Shown: piece after piece, positions 19,376 to 27,000 of the stretch | Position numbering within the stretch: the first letter of the stretch is position 1 | How the letters are laid out: each line of letters opens with the position of its first letter | Assembly (NCBI GenBank): GCA_002724575.1 | Contig: PBPC01000031.1 | Span: 31,636-95,635, forward strand | From: Gemmatimonadota bacterium | GTDB taxonomy: Bacteria; Gemmatimonadota; Gemmatimonadetes; Longimicrobiales; Gaopeijiaceae | Length of the DNA stretch: 64,000 nucleotides | Direction: 5' to 3' | Notes under the pieces: model-generated | Databases searched by the model: none | Seen by the model: only the letters and a program-made list of their open reading frames with translations | Told to the model about the DNA's origin: nothing | Program-made: the position numbers and the translations under genes

Positions 19376-21016
19376 ATGGGAGAGAAGAACAGACCACCCA
19401 GTGGTATAGAACGTCGTGACTTCCTCAAGGCAGCTGCTGCTGCAGCTGCTGCGGGTGCAGTACATCCGCTGGCTCTTGAGGCGTCAGATCCCTCGTTTCC
19501 TCGATGGGTCGAACAGGAGCAGGAAGCAGCTTCGCCGATTCAATTAGGTCAGGGTGAACACCCGGCATTGGTTTTCCAGGCCTATCCTGGCGGTACGGGA
19601 TCACTGATGGAGAAACTATGGAGAGAGCATGGTCCAAGGATGTTCGACAGGCCAGCTATCCGTGTGCGCCCGTGGCGAGGCTCCGTACCAACAAATGAAG
19701 AGGATATAGCGTTTCTCCCGGTACATCGACTGTCCGCACTAGTCCGCTCGCGCCGAATCTCATCCGTTGACCTTACAGAAATTTACCTTGATAGAATCAA
19801 GCGTTACGATCCGATCCTACTATGTGCAGTGACGATTCTTGAGGATCGGGCTCGTGAAGAAGCTCAACAGGCAGACATGGACCTCCGCAGCGGAAACTGG
19901 AGAGGGCCACTTCATGGTATCCCCTACGGTGTAAAGGACCTCTTTTCGACCACCGGAGCACGTACTACATGGGGCTCAGCCGACTTCGAAAACCAAGTAA
20001 TAAACGAAGATGCTGAGCTTGTGGTTCGACTACGAGAGGCGGGCGCCGTATTGATTGCTAAGCTAGCAACAGGTGAGTTCGCTAGTGGTGACCGTTGGTT
20101 CAGGGGTCGGACTAAAAACCCCTGGAACGTTCAAGAAGGCTCGAGTGGCTCTTCTGCTGGTCCTGGTTCGGCTACTGCGGCGGGCTGCGTAGCATTTTCA
20201 ATTGGTACCGAAACTCGTGGGTCGATCGTCTCACCTTCCCGGCGTAACGGTCTCAGCGCGCTTCGACCAACTTTCGGGAGAGTGAGTAGATACGGTGGAA
20301 TGGTCCTTTCATGGAGCATGGACAAGGCAGGCCCGATGTGTCGCACCATCGAGGACTGCGCTCTTGTCTTCAACGAGATTCATGGAGCGAGTGAGCACGA
20401 TCCTGCGACGGTCACTGCTCCGTTCGTATTCGACCGGAGGCCGGATTTGGGATCATACCGTATTGGGTTCACAGAGGATGCCCCTGAGTCATTTCTAGAA
20501 AAACTCTCAGACTTAGGTGCGAATCTCAAAGAGATGAATGAACTCCCGGAGTTCCGATCCGACCAACTTGGCGCGGATTCAGCGGCAGCATTCGACTATC
20601 ATGTAGCACCGGGTGGTGTTGAGCCGGAACCAATCCCCGAGGATCTCGAAGAGGGTGAGGCTCGGCGCAGAGGTCGTTTCCGTCGCGGTCGGGATGCGCG
20701 AGCCATTGACTATGTCAACGGTCAGAGGCGGCGCCTCATTTTCATGAAAAAAATGCAAGAGGCTATGGATGGGTTTGATATGTTTGTAAGTGGTTCTGGC
20801 GAAGTAGGCCTAACAAATGATACTGGACACCCCGCAGCTATCGTTCAGTATGATTTCGGGGTGCGTAATCCCGACTCTGAGACACCGACCACGATGCCGC
20901 TCACGACTACAATTGTGGGCGATCTATTCGCTGACGATAAGATTCTTAATGTGGCGCATGCCTTCCAGTCAGCGACCGATTGGCATCTGAGAAGGCCCAC
21001 TCTTCCAGATATGTAG
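19376..21016 (+). CDS. Tat-exported amidase signature enzyme, copy A
   Basis: A 546-residue amidase-signature serine hydrolase. The N-terminus has a twin-arginine signal (ERRDFLK followed by an alanine-rich hydrophobic run), so the folded enzyme is probably exported. The Ser-cisSer-Lys triad reads K187 (GVKDLFS), S259 (SSGSSAG) and S283 (GTETRGS). An arginine/glycine-rich insertion lies at DNA 20650-20703, also found in similar form in copy B. AGGAGG at 19364-19369 gives good spacing to the second of two adjacent ATGs (19376); the first is at 19373. Amidases of this kind release ammonia or amines from carboxamides or act on peptide C-terminal amides; the substrate is unknown. The upstream M20 gene is its likely functional partner. 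Confidence 0.88.
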   Translation: MGEKNRPPSGIERRDFLKAAAAAAAAGAVHPLALEASDPSFPRWVEQEQEAASPIQLGQGEHPALVFQAYPGGTGSLMEKLWREHGPRMFDRPAIRVRPWRGSVPTNEEDIAFLPVHRLSALVRSRRISSVDLTEIYLDRIKRYDPILLCAVTILEDRAREEAQQADMDLRSGNWRGPLHGIPYGVKDLFSTTGARTTWGSADFENQVINEDAELVVRLREAGAVLIAKLATGEFASGDRWFRGRTKNPWNVQEGSSGSSAGPGSATAAGCVAFSIGTETRGSIVSPSRRNGLSALRPTFGRVSRYGGMVLSWSMDKAGPMCRTIEDCALVFNEIHGASEHDPATVTAPFVFDRRPDLGSYRIGFTEDAPESFLEKLSDLGANLKEMNELPEFRSDQLGADSAAAFDYHVAPGGVEPEPIPEDLEEGEARRRGRFRRGRDARAIDYVNGQRRRLIFMKKMQEAMDGFDMFVSGSGEVGLTNDTGHPAAIVQYDFGVRNPDSETPTTMPLTTTIVGDLFADDKILNVAHAFQSATDWHLRRPTLPDM

Positions 21017-21019
21017 CCT

Positions 21020-21063
21020 TATTGCGGGGTGCCGAGAGCTTAGGGTAGCGGCACCCCGCAATA
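21020..21063. terminator. Strong bidirectional stem-loop between convergent genes
   Basis: A perfect 15-bp inverted repeat, TATTGCGGGGTGCCG at 21020-21034 and CGGCACCCCGCAATA at 21049-21063, with a 14-base loop. It lies four bases after the amidase stop and 32 bases from the end of the convergent deacetylase-like gene. No T run follows on the + strand, so it may act as a transcript-end stabiliser as well as a terminator. Confidence 0.75.
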
Positions 21064-21094
21064 GTTGTCAAAGCGAGTGAGTCGGGTGTTTGAG

Positions 21095-22111
21095 TTATAT
21101 GCCGTCGAGTAGCGTCTCAACATGTGCGGCAGCAGCAATCGCTGTTCCGTCTACATTGTAGCCGCCCTCTAATAGCGAGACCAAACGTCCACCGCAGTAG
21201 TCATTGGCTATGTCCATTGTAGTTCGGGTCATACGTCGAAATACATCGTCAGTGAGGTCGAAGCAGCCGAGAAGGTCATCCATGCGACTGTCGAAACCGG
21301 CAGACACAATGACGAAGTCCGGCTGGAAATTGCTTACGGCCGGCAGCAACACACTGTCCCAATGCCTGAGCATATCGATGTCCTTTGATCCGCAATCTAA
21401 GTGAACATTCAGGTTGAGATCTGAGCCTTCTCCCTCTCCGCGGAGTGATGGGTCTCCTGTACCAGGATATGCTTGCCAGTCATGAGCTGAGAAAAAGAGC
21501 ACGCTTGGGTCATCGTAGAACGCATTTTGGGTTGCGTTGCCATGGTGGTAGTCCCAGTCGACGATCAAGATCTTTTCAAAACCGTGGCGAAGTTGCGCGT
21601 ACCTAGCAGCGACTGCTGCGTTGCTGTAGAAACAAAACCCCTCTTCCTGGCCAGTGTTGTTCGCGTGATGCCCTGGAGGCCTGACAGCACAAAACGCATT
21701 ACGCACCTGTCTATTTGCTACAGCATCAATCGCGCCTAAGGCTCCTGCTACAGCAAGTTCTGCAATTTCACCGGTCACTTCAATTTCACGAACGGCGTCC
21801 ACATGCTCTGAGGTATGGTGGCGGCGAATGAAGGGCATTGAATCAGGATGCATTTGCAGTGGGGTTAACTCTGAGTTGAGCCCACGCTCTTCGAAAGCCT
21901 GTGCAATACGCATCAATCGTAATGGCCGCTCTGGGTGTGGTTCGCCGCCACGATCAGGCAACTCGTGCTCAAGGTACCTCGGATCTGTTATGAGCCCTGT
22001 ACCGGTTTGGGTTGGCGAGACATTACTGTTCACGAATGGTTTAGGCATTGCTCCTGCTGCCAGTAGGCTTTTCGCCAAATCCCCGAGAAAAACTCTACGA
22101 GTTCTAGTCAT
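21095..22111 (-). CDS. Tat-exported histone-deacetylase-family amidohydrolase
   Basis: A 338-residue member of the arginase/deacetylase fold family that includes histone deacetylases, acetoin-utilisation AcuC and acetylpolyamine amidohydrolases. Family motifs are PPGHHA, GFCFYSNAAVAA, DWDYHHGNATQ (zinc and catalytic His/Asp), SAHDWQAYPGTG and SAGFDSRMDD. The start at 22111 is chosen because it gives a twin-arginine signal, TRTRRVFLGDLAK followed by a hydrophobic stretch, with GGAG upstream; the longer frame from 22240 would bury it. An exported enzyme cannot act on intracellular proteins, so an acetylated small molecule or amide is the more likely substrate (inference). It stands between the two M20-amidase modules, on the other strand. 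Confidence 0.88.
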   Translation of the reverse strand: MTRTRRVFLGDLAKSLLAAGAMPKPFVNSNVSPTQTGTGLITDPRYLEHELPDRGGEPHPERPLRLMRIAQAFEERGLNSELTPLQMHPDSMPFIRRHHTSEHVDAVREIEVTGEIAELAVAGALGAIDAVANRQVRNAFCAVRPPGHHANNTGQEEGFCFYSNAAVAARYAQLRHGFEKILIVDWDYHHGNATQNAFYDDPSVLFFSAHDWQAYPGTGDPSLRGEGEGSDLNLNVHLDCGSKDIDMLRHWDSVLLPAVSNFQPDFVIVSAGFDSRMDDLLGCFDLTDDVFRRMTRTTMDIANDYCGGRLVSLLEGGYNVDGTAIAAAAHVETLLDGI

Positions 22112-22231
22112 AAATGTAGCTCCGTACGAGGAGAAGCCTAGCAATCTTCTCCTAGCCACTTGCCCAAGACAAGCGATAATGGCATTCGTATCGCTCCTTT
22201 GGAACCCAGGATTTACCGGAGAACAAATTCC

Positions 22232-23878
22232 ATGCGTCACGTATCTCTTCTGTTAGCGTTCATGATTGCAGCATTAACGCTCGTGCCGGATCTCATAGCT
22301 CAACAGGACCCGAGACTTGAAAACCTCAAGGCAGAGGCAGAGCAAATGATCCAAGATCGGGCAAAGCTTGCTCAGGAAATTGTCGATCACCTGTTCTCTT
22401 TTGGTGAGCTTGGGATGCAGGAGTTCGAGACGCAGCGGTATCTCACAGGCTTACTAGAGGAAGAAGGTTTTGATATTGAGTTGGGAGTAGCGGGGATGCC
22501 AAGCGCCTGGACTGCAACGTGGTCAAACGGCTCAGGTGAGCCCGTGATTGCTTTGGGCTCTGATGTTGATGGTATCCCTCAGTCCAACCAGAAACCTGGA
22601 GTTGCGTATCGTGACCCGATACTGTCGATGGCACCTGGACATGGTGAGGGCCATAACTCTGGGCAGGCTGTGAATATTGTTGCGGCAATCGTGGTTAAAG
22701 AACTCATGCAGCGTGACGGTATAAATGGGACTCTTCTGATCTGGCCTGGTGTTGCCGAAGAACAAGTTGCTTCAAAGGCGTACTTCGTTAGGGAAGGGGT
22801 CTTCGAAGATGTAGACGTGAACCTGTTCACCCATGTTGGTAATAATTTCGGTGTTTCCTGGGGCCAGGCAGGTGGTAATGCCCTCTGGTCGGTCCAGTTC
22901 CGCTTCACGGGTGAGACTGCGCACTCAGCAGGGTCGCCCTGGCGAGGCCGATCAGCACTCGACGCAGTCATGCTTATGGCCCAAGGCTGGGAGTTCAAAC
23001 GGGAACACCTGAGACCTGCAGCTAGGTCACACTATATCATAGTCGAGGGTGGTGACCAGCCGAATGTGGTACCTCAGACTGCAACGATCTGGTTCTATTT
23101 CCGCGAGCGAGATTATGAACTCACAAAAGAGCAATACGATGCTGCAATTTTGATGGCTGAAGGTGCTGCCCTAATGACTGGTACAGAAGTAGATACGATC
23201 ATGACGGTGGGAGCAGCTTGGGGTCGCCACTTCAGCAAACCGGTTGCCGAGGTGACTTACTCCAATATTCAAGCGGTTGGACTACCGGACTGGAGCGAGG
23301 ATGATATCCGATTTGCGGAAGCGTTCCAGAGAGAAATGGGTGTAGATGTAACTGGTTTGGCTGACTCTATTCGTGACTTAAGGGGGCCGGTTGACCTATC
23401 TCGGTCCCTTGGTGGTGGATCCGACGATATCGGAGATGTTTCGTGGAATATGCCGACCGTCACACTCAGTTATCCATCTAATATGTCAGGTGGTCCCGGA
23501 CATAACTGGGCGAATGGGATCGCGATGGCGACACCCATTGCGCATAAAGGTGCTGTTGCAGGGGCTAGGGTTCAGGCACGCACACTGCTAGACCTCTTCT
23601 TGGATGGTGAGACGGTTGAAGCGGCATGGGCTTACTTCAACGATGTCCAAACTGCCGAGACTGTCTACACACCATTTATATCACCGACAGACCAGCCAGC
23701 GATCTGGCTTAATGAGGGGATCATGGCACGATGGCGACCGGAGATGCGTCCTTATTACTACGATTCGAATCGTTTTAGCACGTATCTAGAACAACTCGGC
23801 ATTGAGTATCCAACTATCCGCACACGCCCGGTTTCTGAAGAAGATGCACCTGTGGGTGGTGCACCTGGTGGTTTCTAA
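22232..23878 (+). CDS. Secreted M20 family amidohydrolase, copy B
   Basis: A 548-residue close paralogue of the gene at 17671-19320, aligning end to end with long identical blocks such as LGSDVDGIPQSNQKPG, PGHGEGHNSGQAVNIV and DDIGDVSWNMPTVT. The Sec signal peptide is MRHVSLLLAFMIAAL..., ending near IAQQ. The start at ATG 22232 is preferred over 22160 because GGAGA lies upstream and the signal peptide begins there. It is an AbgB-like metal-dependent amide hydrolase, substrate unknown. Its C-terminus is a little different (GGAPGGF). The amidase copy B follows after 30 bases, reproducing the arrangement of copy A and pointing to a duplicated two-gene unit. Confidence 0.88.
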   Translation: MRHVSLLLAFMIAALTLVPDLIAQQDPRLENLKAEAEQMIQDRAKLAQEIVDHLFSFGELGMQEFETQRYLTGLLEEEGFDIELGVAGMPSAWTATWSNGSGEPVIALGSDVDGIPQSNQKPGVAYRDPILSMAPGHGEGHNSGQAVNIVAAIVVKELMQRDGINGTLLIWPGVAEEQVASKAYFVREGVFEDVDVNLFTHVGNNFGVSWGQAGGNALWSVQFRFTGETAHSAGSPWRGRSALDAVMLMAQGWEFKREHLRPAARSHYIIVEGGDQPNVVPQTATIWFYFRERDYELTKEQYDAAILMAEGAALMTGTEVDTIMTVGAAWGRHFSKPVAEVTYSNIQAVGLPDWSEDDIRFAEAFQREMGVDVTGLADSIRDLRGPVDLSRSLGGGSDDIGDVSWNMPTVTLSYPSNMSGGPGHNWANGIAMATPIAHKGAVAGARVQARTLLDLFLDGETVEAAWAYFNDVQTAETVYTPFISPTDQPAIWLNEGIMARWRPEMRPYYYDSNRFSTYLEQLGIEYPTIRTRPVSEEDAPVGGAPGGF

Positions 23879-23908
23879 GGTGTCAGATATCACATTACGG
23901 ATGTGATC

Positions 23909-25522
23909 ATGAACTCGCCGGCATTTTTTGGTATAGCTTCGGTTCTACTAGCCCTGCTTAGGCCGGGAGTGGTGGTTGGGCAGGACATTGATGTGGTCGA
24001 ACTGACTACAGAACAGATCCAGCATGCTTACGCTGCTGGTGAGTACACATCTGTAGAATTGACCAAGGCGTTCCTCGAGCGAATTAATCGCTATGAGGAC
24101 TACTATAATGCGTTCATATCGATGAACCCCGAGGCTCTGGACATAGCAGCGCGTCTTGATGAAGAGTACCGCTCTTCTGGGCCAAGGGGTCCACTCCATG
24201 GAGTTCCGGTTGTCATTAAGGACAACATGGATTACACCGGACTCGTGACGACCGCGGGGTTCTGGGGCTTCAGCACTAAGATGGGTGGAGTCGATATGAT
24301 TCCTGGCGATGATGCTACTGCTGTCGAGCGACTGCGTAATGCCGGGGCGATTATTATTGGCAAGACAAATCTGCCTGATTTTGCAGGTGACGGGACACGC
24401 ACAAACAGCTCTGTAGCTGGTGTCACCCTGAACCCCTACAATGTCACCAAGGCTCCGGGTGGCTCTAGCGGAGGTACCGCTACTGCGGTGAATGCAAGCT
24501 TTGCTGTGCTAGGGTTGGGGACTGAAACCGGAGGGTCGATACAGAACCCTTCATCCGCTCAAGCGCTGGTGGGTGTCAAACCAACATACGGGCTTGTCCC
24601 GCTAGAAGGTGTCTATCCGATTAACAGCAGCTATGTCGATGTGGTTGGGCCGATGGCGAAGAACGTACACGACGCAGCTGTTACTCTAGATATAATTTCC
24701 GGTCCAACAACAGATGATTTTGCAACATTCGCCGCAGTGGATCATATCCCGGAGAATGGATATGTGAGTGTTCTCACTGAGGCGATCATCGAAGGAAAAC
24801 GTTTCGGTCTTGTTGGGTCGGGTTGGCGGGAGCGTTGGCTGCCTCTAGACCCTAAGACTGAGACAGTTTATCAGGCGGCCATTTCTACCCTCACAGACCT
24901 TGGCGCAGTAGTCATCGAAGATCCATTCGCAGGGTCAGGATTTATTGAGCTATATGGCAAACGGCCCGGCGTCCCCACACAGGGTGCATACGACAGGCTG
25001 ATCTACCTACAAGGCCTTGGTCCAGATGCAGCATTTCACAGCATCGAAGAATGGGAGGAGCTATCGGGAGAGGTGTTTCGTCGCCGTGGCAGAGGACGCG
25101 GTGGACAGGGTGAAAGACCTCGAGTGTCACCGGCTAGGCCAGGTGCTACAGAAGAGGGCGATGCGTTCCAGTCTTGGCGCATGGAGATTCGAGATCTTTT
25201 CCGGAATGTCATGGTAAAACACGAACTTGATGCTCTTTTCTTTCCCCAGGCGGGTGCACCAAACCGTGATCTAGTCGAGGATCCTGAACGGCCGGATTAC
25301 AGCCCGAACAATTGGCCAGAGTTGCCCAGTAACATTATCAATGACTTCGGATTCCCAGTTGTGACTGTTCCGTATACATACTATGAGGATAATACTCCCT
25401 TTGTGTTAGCTTTCATCGGGGACATGTGGACTGAGTCTGATTTGCTCGGTTATGCCTATATCTTCGAGCAGGCCGTCATGGCTCGCCGTGCTCCTGAACT
25501 GATTGATAAGCGCAGCAACTAA
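23909..25522 (+). CDS. Secreted amidase signature enzyme, copy B
   Basis: A 537-residue amidase-signature hydrolase with a Sec-type signal peptide (cleavage after VVVGQ near residue 25), unlike the Tat signal of copy A. The triad is K104 (VVIKDNMD), S186 (PGGSSGG) and S210 (GTETGGS), all intact. Between the catalytic half and the C-terminal half lies an Arg/Gly/Pro-rich low-complexity insertion (DNA about 25074-25145). Sequence identity with copy A is limited to the catalytic core, so the two amidases are older paralogues than the two M20 genes, or one was replaced. A GTG at 23903 is an alternative start. It probably works with the upstream M20 enzyme on the same substrate class. Confidence 0.88.
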   Translation: MNSPAFFGIASVLLALLRPGVVVGQDIDVVELTTEQIQHAYAAGEYTSVELTKAFLERINRYEDYYNAFISMNPEALDIAARLDEEYRSSGPRGPLHGVPVVIKDNMDYTGLVTTAGFWGFSTKMGGVDMIPGDDATAVERLRNAGAIIIGKTNLPDFAGDGTRTNSSVAGVTLNPYNVTKAPGGSSGGTATAVNASFAVLGLGTETGGSIQNPSSAQALVGVKPTYGLVPLEGVYPINSSYVDVVGPMAKNVHDAAVTLDIISGPTTDDFATFAAVDHIPENGYVSVLTEAIIEGKRFGLVGSGWRERWLPLDPKTETVYQAAISTLTDLGAVVIEDPFAGSGFIELYGKRPGVPTQGAYDRLIYLQGLGPDAAFHSIEEWEELSGEVFRRRGRGRGGQGERPRVSPARPGATEEGDAFQSWRMEIRDLFRNVMVKHELDALFFPQAGAPNRDLVEDPERPDYSPNNWPELPSNIINDFGFPVVTVPYTYYEDNTPFVLAFIGDMWTESDLLGYAYIFEQAVMARRAPELIDKRSN

Positions 25523-25611
25523 GTTCTAGGATTCAACTAACTGAGGCACTAGGGTGTCTCGGTTTTGGTGACACGCTCCTTAACATTATCCCGACCAGAT
25601 AAAAGGGACCG

Positions 25612-26946
25612 ATGCCAGCTAGTCATAAATGCAGTGTAATCTTTGGGGTTTTCTGGATTGCGGCGCTGGCGGTTCCTATCTCTGCCCAACAAGCCGAGGG
25701 CGGGGCTACAGATCCTCGACCCAATGTTTTTTTTGATTGTGACGGGAGAGACTGTAATTCTGAGTATTACCGTACCGAGATCACCTGGGTGAATTGGGTT
25801 CGGGATCGTGAAGTAGCTGATGTCCATATCATCATGACGAGCCTTAGGACAGCCTCAGGTGGTCAAGAATACCAGATCGATATGATTGGATATCGCGAGT
25901 ACGACGGGTATGAGGACTCAAGTCTTTTCCAGGCTTTATCCACTGATACCGATCGAGAACGGCTAGATGGGATCACACATGCTCTAGGCCTTAGTCTAGG
26001 ACGATTCGCAAGTGAATCAGGATTCAGAGGGATTGTGACGCTCCAGGGTCCCGATAACCCTTCGCAGGGTGGTCCGGGAGCTAACCGCATGGTGTCACAG
26101 GAGGAAGTTGATGACCCATGGAACCTTTGGTTTTTCCGTTTCAACGGGAGTGGCAACCTAGACGGGGAAGAGACTCGATCGAGCCTGCGCCTGAACAGTA
26201 CCTTATCTGCAACACGAGTTACGCCGACGTGGAGAATGGTTTTCTTCAACTATATGAGCTCAAATAAGGTTGAAGTCGAGTTAAACGACGGAACATTCAG
26301 CGATCAACGGACAGACTGGACTTCAAGCCAACTAATTGCGTATGCGCTTAGCGATCACTGGTCGATTGGGGCCCAGAGTTCAGCATCTCGGTCGACGCGC
26401 TCCAACCAAAATTTCAGGATTGGAATAACACCTGCAATCGAATACAGCTTCTTCCCATATGACGAAGCGACTAGGCGCTCGCTAACAGTTTTCTACAAGA
26501 TTGGTCCCGCATATAGGGACTACATTGAGGAGACTGTATTCGGTGAAATGTCAGAAACTAGATGGGAACAGTCTTTAGAGATCGAACTTTCGCAGAGACA
26601 ACCTTGGGGTGACGCCGGGATAAGTTTGAGTGGCTCACACTACCTTCACGATATCCAGCGTCATAACGTGTCAATGAGCGGAAATATAGATTTCCGGATC
26701 GTCCGTGGGTTTAGTGTCAATGCTCGAGGTGATATTACTTGGGTTGACGACCAGATTTACCTCTCTGCTGGTGGCGTCACTGACGAAGAGGCGCTGCTCC
26801 GGCTCCGCACTAGGGCTACCGATTTTAACTACGGACTCACGCTTGGCTTTTCAATCCAGTTCGGCACTATTTACAACAATGTTGTGAATAACCGATTCCG
26901 GGCAGCGAGCAGTGGCGGTCCGCCTTCCTGGGTTCGCGGTAGATAG
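25612..26946 (+). CDS. Uncharacterised exported protein, likely outer-membrane beta-barrel
   Basis: A 444-residue protein I do not recognise by function. A signal peptide (cleavage after PISAQ) is followed by a Cys-pair segment (CDGRDC), a mixed domain with DVHIIMTS and YQIDMIGY, and then a long C-terminal part of alternating hydrophobic and polar strands rich in aromatic residues (from about residue 170). That pattern is typical of transmembrane beta-barrels. AGGGACC precedes the ATG. It is downstream of amidase B in the same direction with an 89-base gap, so it may be a channel or surface protein of the scavenging cluster; this is inference only. Confidence 0.6.
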   Translation: MPASHKCSVIFGVFWIAALAVPISAQQAEGGATDPRPNVFFDCDGRDCNSEYYRTEITWVNWVRDREVADVHIIMTSLRTASGGQEYQIDMIGYREYDGYEDSSLFQALSTDTDRERLDGITHALGLSLGRFASESGFRGIVTLQGPDNPSQGGPGANRMVSQEEVDDPWNLWFFRFNGSGNLDGEETRSSLRLNSTLSATRVTPTWRMVFFNYMSSNKVEVELNDGTFSDQRTDWTSSQLIAYALSDHWSIGAQSSASRSTRSNQNFRIGITPAIEYSFFPYDEATRRSLTVFYKIGPAYRDYIEETVFGEMSETRWEQSLEIELSQRQPWGDAGISLSGSHYLHDIQRHNVSMSGNIDFRIVRGFSVNARGDITWVDDQIYLSAGGVTDEEALLRLRTRATDFNYGLTLGFSIQFGTIYNNVVNNRFRAASSGGPPSWVRGR

Positions 26947-27000
26947 CTAGTAGTTCAGCTTTAACGGAAGAGCGTCGCTTGAGGTAGTGAAAAGAAAGTT

